Under the pieces are notes generated by a model. The model saw only the letters and a list, made by a program, of their open reading frames with translations. It had not been told where the DNA came from and made no database searches. Of a DNA stretch of 64,000 nt, positions 22,278 to 32,959 are shown one piece after another. Source of the stretch: Corythucha ciliata (lineage: Eukaryota > Arthropoda > Insecta > Hemiptera > Tingidae); NCBI GenBank assembly GCA_038030265.1, contig CM075943.1:16492001-16556000 (forward strand), written 5' to 3'. Each line of letters opens with the position of its first letter. Position 1 is the stretch's first letter. A program made the position numbers and the translations under genes.

Positions 22278-22445
22278 CCATAGGCGTCTCCGTGGCGCAA
22301 ATGGCAGCGTGCTGGACTGGTAATCCAGAGATTGCGGGTTCAAATCCCGCCGGGGAGCCATTTTTTCTCGAAACTCGAATCGTGTTGGGCTATGCCCTTC
22401 CATCGTCGTCCGGATAATATCAGTCTAATTAATTTATTAATTAAA
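22278..22445 (+). mobile_element. tRNA-derived SINE-like unit, copy 1
   Basis: A 168-bp unit: tRNA-like head (22286-22358), about 75 bp of unique body and an A+T-rich end (ttaatttattaatt). The unit, including the non-tRNA body, recurs at 22600-22767 almost unchanged. This is the structure of a SINE or a duplicated tRNA locus. Confidence 0.65.
22286..22358 (+). tRNA. tRNA-Thr(GGT)-like gene or SINE head, copy 1
   Basis: 73 nt folds as a cloverleaf: acceptor gtctccg/cggggag with a mismatch at the first pair; D stem gcgc/gcgt; anticodon stem ctgga/tccag with loop ctggtaa (anticodon GGT); T stem gcggg/cccgc with loop ttcaaat. The A box (tggcgcaaatgg) and B box (ggttcaaatcc) are good, so RNA polymerase III could read it. 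CA follows the discriminator in the DNA. Eukaryotic Thr tRNAs normally carry AGT rather than GGT, which argues for a SINE or pseudo-tRNA rather than a working tRNA. Confidence 0.6.
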
Positions 22446-22599
22446 ATACCGGCGACAGATTTATTCAGTATATCCATCTAACAACATCTAGATAAGATAA
22501 AATTCGGCGTGGTTTACCGATCAGGAGAAGCGCCTAGAGTTTCGAGAAACAATGGACCTGGGTGGGGTTCGGCTTAGCTTATCCCTCGGAGTACGACTC

Positions 22600-22767
22600 C
22601 CATAGGCGTCTCCGTGGCGCAAATGGCAGCGTGCTGGACTGGTAATCCAGAGGTTGTGGGTTTAAATCCCGCCGGGGAGCCATTTTTTCTCGAAACTCGA
22701 ATCGTGTTGGGCTATGCCCTTCCATCGTCGTCCGGATAATATCAGTCTAATTAATTTATTAATTTAA
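22600..22767 (+). mobile_element. tRNA-derived SINE-like unit, copy 2
   Basis: Same head, body and A+T-rich end as 22278-22445, with a few substitutions in the T arm. Both copies begin after cccata. The spacing of 322 bp in the same orientation leaves tandem duplication or two insertions open. Confidence 0.65.
22608..22680 (+). tRNA. tRNA-Thr(GGT)-like gene or SINE head, copy 2
   Basis: Same cloverleaf as copy 1. The T stem is now gtggg/cccgc (one T-G wobble) with loop tttaaat, and the B box is slightly weakened (ggtttaaatcc). The anticodon loop ctggtaa is unchanged. Confidence 0.55.
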
Positions 22768-22812
22768 ATACAAATTTTGTAAACAGAGTTTTTCTTCTAG
22801 TCAAGATCTAAC
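22768..22812 (+). repeat. 45-bp direct repeat resembling a 3' splice site, copy 1
   Basis: acaaattttgtaaacagag, then tttttcttctag and tcaagatctaac. The polypyrimidine run ending in TAG looks like an intron acceptor 26 bases before the ATG of the next ORF. It recurs at 24127-24171 with two or three changes, so the ORF unit is bracketed by the same sequence. Confidence 0.6.
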
Positions 22813-22826
22813 AAGTCAGAAGTGGG

Positions 22827-23336
22827 ATGCAATCCGCCCCAACAGAGATGTCGACTGGAGAAGGAAGCGGTACAGCGAGGTCGTTAGAGGGAACCGACCC
22901 TATAGACGTATTGAACGACCCACAGCTGAACCTCAAACAACTCGTGCAGATTTTGGTGATACAGAATACCTTACTTATTAGGCGGCGACTCGGTCACACA
23001 TCGGAAGATTATCTGACGAAAGAGCTGGAAAAACTGCTAGCGAAAACATGTCTCAGCTCGATAGAGAGTCCTAGACCTAGCACAGATTTTCGTCCAGACG
23101 TCTCCAGAGACGAGACTGCCAACACAACAGTTGCACAGAAGACTGCCAAAAATTCAGATCAGAGTTCGCTAAAGTTGGACATTGAGATTGACTACGGCGA
23201 GAAGAGCGTCGTAGGATTCAGTAAAGTTGCTGACGAGGAAGACGGGTCGATGTGTTCGAGCAACTTGTTTCAGTCACCTTTGATTGAAGATTCAAATGAG
23301 TGTCAGACTGGACAGCGATCACGGTCAAGGATGTGA
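22827..23336 (+). CDS. Unrecognised acidic, Ser-rich protein, N-terminal ORF
   Basis: 169 codons from the ATG at 22827, which follows a good acceptor-like site at 22789-22800. It has a helix-rich segment (LNLKQLVQILVIQNTLLIRRRLG … LTKELEKLLAKTC) and then a long Ser/Asp/Glu-rich, probably disordered tail. I do not recognise the family. The tail continues in character in the overlapping +1 frame (23284-24120): both are acidic and Ser-rich on either side of 23300-23330. A frameshift, assembly error or unseen splice therefore probably joins them. It is bracketed by 45-bp direct repeats and preceded by SINE-like units, so it could be a host exon, a processed copy or an element ORF. Confidence 0.5.
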   Translation: MQSAPTEMSTGEGSGTARSLEGTDPIDVLNDPQLNLKQLVQILVIQNTLLIRRRLGHTSEDYLTKELEKLLAKTCLSSIESPRPSTDFRPDVSRDETANTTVAQKTAKNSDQSSLKLDIEIDYGEKSVVGFSKVADEEDGSMCSSNLFQSPLIEDSNECQTGQRSRSRM

Positions 23337-24120
23337 ATCTACGGAAGATAGCAGTGAGAAGTTGCCGAAAAGCAATTCGCTTATTTCAGATGACAACGAA
23401 AACTCGTCTGCTGAATTGCCACCTGTCGCAGCAAATTCACCCGTCGCAGGAAATTCGTGGCAACACTGTGACGAAACGGTAAACAAACCCCAATTTAAAT
23501 CGGGGATCAAGCTCAAGCGCCCACGCGAATCCGAAGAAGACGCTACAAACTCATTCTCGACAGAAATTTACAGCCGTGGAAGTGATGACGGTGCAGGTGG
23601 AAGTGGTAGCGTTGCGTCATCTTCCAACAATTCAGATGTGGGAGATCAAACCACGGAGTCAGAATTGGACACCGATCACTATTTATTGTCGAAACCGGAA
23701 CCAACCCATCGGAGACTGGACGAGAAGGAAAGCGAAGGCAATCGTCTAAGAACATCGTTGATTCACCACCATCACCAGACGCCTCATACATCACCGTCAA
23801 CATTTGAGGTCATGACAGAAAGTCACCTTCGTCCAATCAAAAAAGCGACGTGTGGTAAAAATAAATATTTCCTTAGCCCAACGCCGAAAAAGAAAAAAAC
23901 AATGAAACAATTATGGACGAAAAGACGGAAAAAGACCCTGAGACACCTGGGTGCTGGGATCACCAGAATCGAGGACGATTCCAAGTCAGAGGGCCGAGAA
24001 GTGTTGGAATACACACCTGCCCTTCATTTTCAATCCCCTTTCCCATCCCAATTAGTATTGTTTTCCCCTCTCCTTTTTTTCCATATGAATCGAGTTAGTC
24101 GTCGATTTGATTTTGATTGA
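23284..24120 (+). CDS. Unrecognised acidic protein with basic C-terminus, continuation of the previous ORF
   Basis: 278 codons. The first part is Ser/Glu/Asp/Asn-rich (ESTEDSSEKLPKS, SSSNNSDVGDQTTESELD). A histidine cluster (HHHHQTPH) and a strongly basic segment with nuclear-localisation character (PTPKKKKTMKQLWTKRRKKT) follow. The first residues are probably not a natural start, because sequence of the same type precedes in the other frame. A nuclear, largely disordered protein is a reasonable guess. Nothing catalytic is visible. It ends 7 bases before the second 45-bp direct repeat. Confidence 0.5.
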   Translation: MKIQMSVRLDSDHGQGCESTEDSSEKLPKSNSLISDDNENSSAELPPVAANSPVAGNSWQHCDETVNKPQFKSGIKLKRPRESEEDATNSFSTEIYSRGSDDGAGGSGSVASSSNNSDVGDQTTESELDTDHYLLSKPEPTHRRLDEKESEGNRLRTSLIHHHHQTPHTSPSTFEVMTESHLRPIKKATCGKNKYFLSPTPKKKKTMKQLWTKRRKKTLRHLGAGITRIEDDSKSEGREVLEYTPALHFQSPFPSQLVLFSPLLFFHMNRVSRRFDFD

Positions 24121-24126
24121 AAAGGA

Positions 24127-24171
24127 ATACAAATTTTGTAAAAAGAGTTTTTCTTCTAGTCAAGTTCTAAC
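24127..24171 (+). repeat. 45-bp direct repeat resembling a 3' splice site, copy 2
   Basis: Same as 22768-22812 (acaaattttgtaaaaagag, then tttttcttctag and tcaagttctaac). No ORF starts after it. 24172-24380 shows no gene. Confidence 0.6.
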
Positions 24172-24379
24172 GGAATTTAATGAAGATTCCGTGACACCTT
24201 GAATTAAGTGAAGAATTTGGATTTTCGGACCAAAAATTTAATTTTGCACAGACTTGCAATAGAATTAAATTATGATATTTCAGAAGAAGGAGAGGGAAAG
24301 TGAACTGCTCAGATATTCGGTGTGCGCTGTTCTTATGTTACAGAAAAGTTTACAGGTAAATATATGTGTGAAATTGAGA

Positions 24380-25600
24380 AAAAGCGCTAGTGCCCGCCTT
24401 TTGTAATGTCCAGGTCCTTAAGCGGCTAAATTTGAGAAAGCGCACCAATTTTCTATACTTGGAGGCAAGAACCCGGAGCGCCAATAGTTGTGGCCAAAAT
24501 TGCAAAAAAGCTCATTCGAGGAAAATATATGGAAAATTTGCAAATTCACGGCACACATGCACTCGCACGCCAACTCGCGGTTTTTGGGGGTGATTTCGAG
24601 GCTAAATTCCGGAAAAAGCTCCAATGCGTTTTTTTTTAATAAAGAAAAAACGCCAATTCCCTGTTCTTGAAAAAAGTGTTAGTTTATGGCTATTAGTAAA
24701 GAAATCGCTAATTCTCTGCCAAAATTCAGATAAAGTGCTAATTCACGGCTAAAATTGAGCAAAAGCTCTAATTCGCTGCTAGAATTAATAAAAAGCGCTA
24801 ATTCACGCCAAAAGTTGAGAAAAATCGCTCATAAACGCGGTTAAAATTGGGGGAAAGCTCTAATTCACTATCAAAATGGAGAAAAAGTGTCAATTCACGT
24901 CTAAACTTAGGGAAAAACGTTAATGCACAGAGTCGAGAACGAACAAATCGAGAAAACGCCAATTCGCGGTTCCTGACAAAGTGTTAATTCGCGGGTTGGA
25001 ATGAAGATAACGCTAGTTCGATGCAAAAACTAAGAACAAGTGCTAATTCGCGGCTACAATTGAGAAACAGCTTTAATTCGCTGCTAGAATTGGGAAAAAG
25101 TGCTAATACGTGGGGCTAAACGTGAGAAAACGCGCTCATTCGCTGAAAGAAAACACCAATTCGCTGTTCCTGAAATAGTGTTAGTTCATGGCTAGTAGTG
25201 AAGAAATCACTGATTCACAGATAAAAATGCGTTAATTCACTGCTAAATTGCAGAGTAAAGTGCTAAATCATGGTTAAAATAGAGAAAAATCCATCATTCG
25301 GTGCTAAAATTGGGAGAAAAACGCTAATTCGCGGCCAGAGTTCAAGAAAAGCGCTAATTCACATTTTATCGATAGAAAATACAGAACGCGATGATTCTCG
25401 GCTAAAATTGAGTAAAAGAACTCATTCACGGTTAAAATTGGGAAAAAACCAATATCTAGTACACGATATAGTGAATAAATCGCAAACTCATTGACAAAAT
25501 TAAGGAAAAGGCTAATTTGCGGCTAAAATTGCGAAAAAGCGCTCATTGTCGGGTAAAATTGAGAAAAAAACATAATTGAATGCTATAGCTACGTGAAAAT
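24380..25600. repeat. Phrase A block, forward orientation only
   Basis: About 35-40 diverged copies of the ~30-bp phrase (…gctaattcacggctaaaat… tgagaaaa…), all in the forward sense. The small ORFs here (24390-24593, 25270-25494) are read-through of the phrase. Confidence 0.85.
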
Positions 25601-25849
25601 GTTGTTTGTGTGCCTATTGTGTTTGCTGTTGTGCGAGTATCGAGTTTATACTTACAGGGGCATAGCCAGCCCTGGCGTAAGACGTCAGATTCACTAAAGA
25701 TCCCAGGCAGCAAGAGAAGCAAGAGGTAGTGCACGAACTGAGATGTAGGCACTTTAAATCGTGAAATTGTTCCCCAGAAACTAAACATTTTACGAAAAAA
25801 GGGTTAGAATCCTTCAAAAATAACATTTCCGCCGAGAAACGATCGTCGT

Positions 25850-27370
25850 AGCCTTTTATTCAGGATTTTCTGTTCAAAAACTGACAATGTTTTCCCCAGA
25901 AATATTGATGTTTTTGTAGGAAAGGCTTAGCCCACCAATACGGGGAGTCGGACTTTTCAGTGTCTTGCCTGAGAGACGTTTTGTTTTTTAACCAAAACCG
26001 ACGATACAACTCCAAACCGGAAGTGTTTTAGTTTTTTATACGATTTCACTACAAAAACTGGCAATATTACCTAAAAACTTTCATTTTTAACCCCAAAACT
26101 AACGATATCATCCCAAAAACTCACGTGTTGTCCTTTAACTAACGATGTAACCCTAAAACTGGCGGTCCCACTCCAAATCTGGATATTTTAGTCCATAACT
26201 GAAAATTTCAAACCATAACTCCCTATCTTCCGTTTTCCCCAAAACGGATGATTTTACGCCCGAAACCGACGACTGCGTCATGAAAACTCTGACAAAATTT
26301 CCAGTTTTGAGGTAAAACCACTAAATTTATTTTAAGGGTGAAATCGGCAGTTTCGTAGTGAAATATTCATTTTTATGACAATGGGGAACTTGCATGAATC
26401 TCAGATTGGGTAGAAAAGCATACCGGTGATTTGACCCGTGAACTGAAGGATAACAACGGAAGTTGCAACCCGATTGGTGCGTTTTAAGATTTTTAAAAAA
26501 GGTTCAAAGTTCTTCAGAAGAGGATGGATGGTGCGAGGGGAAATGACGTAAATACTTACTTGTGAAGCATTTGAGGGAACTCTAAAATTGTTTGTTTACA
26601 AATAACATGAAAAATGTCCCCCCATTAAACTCGTCTAACCCCCTCTTCCCCGCATCATCCATTTCAATAAGAAAGTTTTTACGTAATCGAACCCCCACTC
26701 AAAATTTTTAAAAATTCTCTAAAAAAGCATCCTTCACTGATTTCAAAGTTTAATGTGAGCAATAGACTTGTGGAAGAGCCCTCTTTAAGCAACACCAACT
26801 TTTGAAAAATGAGCAAGTTCCCCACTGTTTTAGGGTAGAAACTTGAATTTTGGGTTGAAAAACTTCTTTTTTCGTATTAAAACCACCAGTTTTGGGGTAA
26901 AATTTTCATTTTGAGGAAGAAATGTCATAAGCTTAACGTTAAAATCACCATAATTGTAGTAAAATCTTCAGTTTTGACTAACTTGCCAGCTTTGGCGTGA
27001 AATCTTTAGTATTGTACTAAAATCGTCACTTTTCGCAATGAAATCCTCCAAAACTCAATAGATTTCACGCTAAAGCTGCCGTGTTACATCAAAACTGAAA
27101 ATTTCAATTTGCAATATTGGTGATTTTACCCGCGAACTACACGCGCCACACACGGGGCCATTTTGAAGCGCCACGCTGCCGCCTACGGCCGACCACTTAT
27201 TTAGTGTCGCTCCACAAACCACCAGTTAAACGACAAAATTGACCATTTCACCCTGAACAATTGCAATTTTATCACAAGAATGGCGACACGAAAATGGTGA
27301 TTATGGCACAAAAATGGCGATTTTATAACGTACTGAAATAGTGATTTTTGCATAAAAATGGTAATTTTAT
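25850..27370. repeat. Phrase C array, interrupted by hAT-like MITE copy 2
   Basis: A third short phrase of about 20-35 bp. It reads like ccccaaaactgacgatttta on one side (25860-26330) and mostly its complement (agttttggggtaaaa) at 26280-26370 and 26830-27060, so it too switches orientation. The MITE at 26379-26827 divides it. Confidence 0.7.
26379..26827. mobile_element. hAT-like MITE, copy 2
   Basis: 449 bp. The ends caatggggaacttgc and gcaagttccccactg are inverted, and CA(A/G)TG termini suit the hAT superfamily. The 8-bp flanks ttttatga and ttttaggg match at 6 of 8. It aligns along its length with 21768-22204. Inserted in phrase C. Confidence 0.65.
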
Positions 27371-27760
27371 CACTATCCTGGCGATTGTAGATTTGGGAGA
27401 AGCGTAATTCGCAAAATTGGGGTTAGACCAGCGGAAATCATTTATTTGGTATGAGAAATCCGCAAAATTTGTTGTTGAATCAACAGGCAACCCCACAAAA
27501 TTGATTTTCAGCCACAGAAACTCACGGTCTTCCAGAAACAAATCCGCCAATTGATGTTTTTTTAGATAGTGAAATTTGAGCAATTTGTTGTAAGTGAGCC
27601 AAACGCGCGGAAATGGTTGGGGGGGGGGATCAAAATGCGTGAAATTGGGTTTCGTAGTGACAATCCCTCGAAATTATAGTTTTTCAGTGGCACTCGCAAA
27701 AAAATGTTTGTGAGAAAAAAAATCGCAAAATTGGATTTTTACAAAAGCTGAATTTTCCCG
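27370..27760. repeat. Phrase B array
   Basis: Units such as cgcaaaattggggttag and gtgaaattgggtttcg spaced about 30-40 bp. The ORF at 27323-27583 (minus) is read-through of the array. Ends at a G run near 27619 and an A-rich stretch. Confidence 0.6.
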
Positions 27761-30190
27761 ATAAAAAAAAATTCCTCCTCCTAGGGCCTTGATGTCCACA
27801 GATTGGAGGAAGACCGTAGACAAGTTCCCGACTTGAAATGCCTGGACCAATAAGTCTGAGTTTCTGCCAATAAATAGCGTTTAACGTGTAGATACCGTTT
27901 GTGCAAGTAATCAACTTTGTTTTATGATACGCATCATTGCTAAGGCTGAGAAGTAGTAGCTTAAAAAAAAAAAAAAAAAAAAAAAACATTGAAAACCCCA
28001 ATGGAGCTGCGGCGAGGAGGAGGAGGCGGGATGGCTTCTCAAAGAAAAATGAGCCGTTCAAAGTAAGACTAGTTTTTTTTCTACGTTTTTTCTTCTCTTT
28101 CTACTCTTTTTTTTTATTAATCAAGGGAGTTTCTGGAATGACGATGGGAAAAGAGACAAGTCACACTTGCAAGGTTCAAGCAAGTTCACCCGAGCCTTGT
28201 CTCTTTTGCCATCCGAATGAAACGGCGCGCGGAGATTTTTTTAAAAAAACCTTTTATACCTAGTACAAAATGTATAATGAAGAACAAGAGAAAGGTTGTG
28301 GCAGCACTGTCTTAATTTGCCGTATAGGCTTTAGTGTTCACACAGGGATCAAGTTACTACAAAAAAAGGCTCCATTTATTGATGCGATACACCCTTCAAA
28401 CACAACCCACACCCTCAGAGCCCATAAATCCGACGCGCCGCATTATGCCCAAGTTGAGGTAACGACCTCGAAAAGAATTAATGACTGGAATGCTCCATTT
28501 CTCAGATTCCTTTTCAGGTTGTGACGTAAATGGCTACTTTTTTCGTCCATGCAACCGTGGCGTAATCATCGTGTAACGTATAAGTACTTGGTTGTACTTT
28601 GCTCTGGCCGGGTAAAAATGAGTAAGACGGCAGCACTTACAAATTGTATACATCAACCCTTCCTCCCGTTCCTTTCATTTTTTTTCTAGGTAGGAGAGAA
28701 TGTTAAATAACTTTGGTAAGGAGGCGTGGATAGGAAAGGATCAAATGACCGAACACCAACACGATAGTGGGAAATCGGTGTCTCTTGTTTTTAAGGATTT
28801 TTGAGACAATGTACATGCACAGAAGGAGGATCGAAGAGAGTGAAAATGGTCCCCCCCCCCCACGCCGTCACTCAAAGAAAGAAAGGAACGAACAAACAAA
28901 CCAAAAGAAAAGCCGGAGGATGACATTCAGACATTCTCGGTGTGGAGTGCCTGAACGTTTAAATAGTGTCTTTTTGCCCCCCTCGGCGGTAATTATGCCA
29001 TCAGAGTTCTGAGAATCACCTTGTGTGGGCCCTCCGGCTCAGAAAATCCGTCGTGCCTCTCCCCGTCGTCGCACAACCGTTCCTCAACCCCTCCAATCCG
29101 AACCAATTTAAAACAAAGTATTCCGAGGATGAAAATTCTAAAAGGTCGAAAAGTAAGGTCTGGTGGAATGGTGACGGGAGGGGGGGGGGAGAAATTAAGG
29201 CAATCTCTTCACAATCCGAGCTATGTCCTAAAATAAATTAAGGGGCCAAATTAATTATTTCTCTTTCGGGAGCCCCCAAACGTTACCGTGCATTATTTAT
29301 TTAAAGATCGGTAAGGAGGGGTATACAGAGGACAAGAAATGGCAAATTTGTTACGAAGACCTGAGGTCTTAAAACAGCCGCGGGGTTTTATTTCTTGTAT
29401 TCATTTAAAATATTTTGATTAAGACAAGAATTTAAAACAAGTTTTTAAGGAGAAGAAGAAGAAAAAAAAACATCCCTTTTTAGCGATGTTAATAGCTTTG
29501 TTTCAAGTTTGACAAGTTTTTGTTGGCAACTTGACATTTCCAAGTCCATCACCCTGCATTTCCAAAGGTATAACATTTGCAAGAAATCTACAAACGGTTG
29601 AATATACGTCTCCAGTTGAAATGTAAACGAGAGACTTCCAAAGAATAAAATTGAAAATGCTTCCAGACTGTGGATGTAACCGCGCTACAGTTTCAAAGCC
29701 TTAACCCCCTCCCTCATACCCCCACTCGCCAGTATATCGTGGCAGAAACGTCAATGTTAACAACCCTATGGGTTCGGATTCTGCCAGAGCAAGGCTTCGC
29801 CAATAATTGTTTCCTTTTTTTTTTTTTTTTTTTTTTTGAGGGTGAGGACTTGAGTCTACCAAGCCCGCTGGCGCCTAAGCTCTTAAGCGGCTCTTACACC
29901 ATACCCTGTAACTCTATGCAGCTGTGCACTTCACACAATTCTACGCGGGCGTTTCGGTCGATGCGCGGTTTGTCATACGCGCCAGTGGCGTCTATCTCCC
30001 CCCCCTGATGGCTGGACGCGAAATCCCACGTTATGAACAGTAACCTCCCCCCCCCCTCATGTATTAAAGGCCTTTAAAATGGAAAATTACAGTGAAAAAC
30101 AACGTTAATGAATGGTATACTTCAATTTTTTTGCTAGTGATACACAAGCGTAGAAAACCTGGAGATTTCAAATGAAATCAAGACCACATA
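27760..30190. other. Non-coding stretch with homopolymers, no gene seen
   Basis: An A tract at 27963-27986, C and G runs near 28852 and 29180, and a T tract at 29815-29837. The ORFs at 27684-28061, 28767-29012 and 29670-30008 contain homopolymer-encoded runs and no domain. Confidence 0.45.
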
Positions 30191-30895
30191 GCCTTAAATT
30201 ATGGCTTATTCTTTAGTTTCAGCCGCGAATCAGAGCTTTTCCCCACATTATTCGCAGATTAACGCATTCTCTCAATTTTGACAGCTAATTTTCGTTTTTC
30301 TCCATTATGATCGTGAATTAGCGTATTTTTCTCAATTTTACCTGGATATTTGAGCTTTTCCTCACTTTTAGCCGCAAATTAGCGTTTTCATTTCAAACGC
30401 TCATAGTCATGAATTAGCGTTTTTCTCAATTTCAAAGCCAATGTCCGAATGCGATGTTTCTTAATATTTGCGGCGAATCAGCGGCTTTTTCCACTCTTGA
30501 CCATTGGGAGAGTCTTTTCTCAATTTTGGCTCCGATTTGGCTAAGATTCCTTCAACAAAGAAAATCGAATTGGCGTTTACTTAATTTTAGTCGCGAATTA
30601 GCGTTCTTCTCAATATCGGCTATGAATCGGCCCTTTTTATGAATTTTACCCGCGACTTAGCGCTTTTCTCAATTTTAACCGTGAATTCGTGCTTTTTCTA
30701 CATTTTATTAACGAATTTGGTTCCTCAAAATCATCCGCAAATTTTAGTGATTTTTTTTTTACAATTTTAACTCTGAATCATCCTTTTGTCTCAATTTGAG
30801 CCATAAATTAGGGGGTTTTCTCATTTTAGTTTTTAATTAGCGATTTTTCCCAATTTCAGCCGTGAATTAGCGTTTTCCCAAATATTCCGCGAATC

Positions 30896-30941
<46 letters not shown>

Positions 30942-31690
30942 AGTATGCAGCCGTTTCATAGCTAAAATAAAGTAAAACGCCATAACGTGTTGTTCTTGAA
31001 TCAAGTAGTCCGCGTCTAGAATTGAGGTAAATCGCTAATTCGCAAATATAAGTGAGAAAACGCACTAAATAGCGTTAAAAAATTGATAAACAAGCGCTTG
31101 ATCACGTCTAAAATTGAGAAATTTTATGATAAACAAGCGCTTGATCACGTCTAAAATTGAGAAATTTTAGCCGCTAATTACAGCTTTTACTCAATTTCAG
31201 CCTTTTACTTAATTTTTACAGAATTTTCAGAAAACCCACGAAGCTGCTGGTTCAAGAACAAAACATTATGGGATGGGGCTTTATTCTAAATTTCAGCTAT
31301 AAAATGGCTCTATACTTCGCTACTCTGCAATTTTTTCACAATTTTGATCTGGAAATTGCATCGCGAAACAGCGAATGAGCGTTTTTTTTTCTCTCTCGCA
31401 GTTTTAGCCATGAATATTTGCGCTAAGAATAGTATTTCAAAGCGACTTCGCAATTTCAGCCGCCTAAGTGCCTACACGAGCTGTAGGGATCAGCGTATTT
31501 GGTTTATTTTAGCCACGAAGTGCCTCCGTAAGGCGCAAATTAGTACATTTCTCAATTTCAGCTTCGAGAATAGCGTTTGCGTGGGCTTAATCGAATATTC
31601 AGCAAAAAATTTGGTGAGCATCTTTCAACACTCTATCATCCAGGTCGGAATGGACTGAAAATCGTCGAAAGGAGACAAACCTCCGTCCAA
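30190..31690. repeat. Phrase A foldback block with a long T tract at its centre
   Basis: 30220-30890 is the phrase in reverse complement. A run of about 42 T follows at about 30899-30940, and 30960-31180 is forward phrase. A 45-bp direct duplication (tgataaacaagcgcttgatc) lies at 31084-31160, and reverse-complement phrases follow to 31560. The edge at 31565-31690 matches the edge at 8040-8170. The A/T tract next to the orientation switch may mark a retroposed poly(A). Confidence 0.75.
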
Positions 31691-32740
31691 CCGGATACCA
31701 AGACTCCTTTCCACGTACCTTCATCCATGAGTATAAAACCTAAAAATCCTAATTTTCCATCTTCAAGCTATTTGAGGGCGGCGGTCCCCCCCCCCCACCA
31801 CTCGCCACTACCTCGGTACGCTACTGGACGGGTCCGCTGGGGCTCAGGAAGCAAACCCCGAAAATCGTAGTAGATTATGGAGGTTAACCACGCGAAATTC
31901 AAGGTTCCTAGAAGATCCAGATTCGCGAAATTTAGGGTTAGAAAGAGCTAAATCTCGCACAATTTTGCACTTGCAACGCAACCCTGAAACCTCAATCACC
32001 TTTTCAGTCACCTTTTACCTTTCAACTGTAATTTTGCAGCAAATTTCTTCGGTAACTTATAATTTCGAGGCTGTTTATAGATTCGAACTCGCAATTTCAA
32101 TGCCAGCGAATATTCAAAACCAGAAGTTTGCGGCTATTCTTCCGGGGGAAAATGCAATTTCGCGTCTAATTATCCTCCGAAATATTCAATTTTGTGGCTT
32201 TTTAGGGCTAAGCTTGATGAAACTCACAATTTCGCGGCTGATTATTTACAGAAAGTTTCAATATCGTTGTCTGCGAGTATGTAGCCCTGAAACTTCAAAT
32301 TTATTTTCTATTATGTATGAACCCCGCGAAACTTATGTCTGCGCCCCTCCCCCCCATGGCATGGAGTGGTTTTGTCACGGGAAGGAGGCTTCGAAAACGT
32401 CGCCTGATGCATTAATGTAACATTGATGTGAACGATGAACGAGCTGAATGAAATATATTGCCCCCCGCCTTCTTAGGGGCGGTAATATAAAGCTTTCCTC
32501 CTCGTTACCAGGGTGGACAAATATACCTCTCCCCTCCACGGGTAAAATTCCAAGCGTTATTGTGTGCTACATGTCCTGGATTATTCCCCCTCCCGGTGTC
32601 TACCTGTGCACACACCAATCACCAATCAAGAACTATCGGACAGCATTCCCCCCTTGACACTTTTGGACGCTCCCTCACTACCACGAATAATTTCCATTGC
32701 CCCCCCCCCCCTGATGAAATTTTGAGCTTCCTACCCCCTA
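31690..32740. other. Phrase A edge, phrase B-like units, then non-coding
   Basis: 31690-31870 resembles 8170-8330 (block edge). 31880-32330 has phrase B-like units in alternating sense (cgcgaaattcaaggttc, caatttcgcg, gaaacttca). The ORF at 31965-32420 follows these units. 32340-32740 shows C runs and no gene. Confidence 0.45.
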
Positions 32741-32957
32741 GCGTCAGTGGACGACGACGGCGTCCAACCCCTTCCTTGTGTAGACGCCCCTGATACGCGC
32801 ACCGCCGAGCCGTGAACGCCCACACGAAGCCGAGTGAGCCGTTTCACAGCTCGCTGCAGCCTTATAGTGTAATTGGGCAATAGCTGGATTCTAACCCAGG
32901 CCCGCAGGGTTACGAAGCGAGTGTTGCATCCATTACACCATCGAGGCGCGCTGAACT
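32740..32957 (-). mobile_element. tRNA-derived SINE-like sequence
   Basis: The minus strand from 32950 down reads like a tRNA head: gcgcctcgatggtgtaatgg (A-box-like) and, at 32884-32897, gggttagaatccag (B-box-like). The anticodon arm does not pair properly, so it is not a working tRNA. The downstream body (32740-32870) ends near the word gtagacgcccctgatac, similar to the gcgcc-agtggcgtc stretch at about 29973. Family not identified. Confidence 0.45.
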
Positions 32958-32959
32958 CC

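Noticed and set aside
22215..22403. 62-residue minus-strand ORF
   Set aside because: Runs through the tRNA-like SINE head, which explains its openness.
27937..28263. 108-residue ORF with a polylysine tract
   Set aside because: The lysine run is an A tract; no conserved domain and no supporting exon.
32871..32950. Functional tRNA on the minus strand
   Set aside because: A- and B-box-like words are present but the anticodon arm does not pair; kept as SINE-like.
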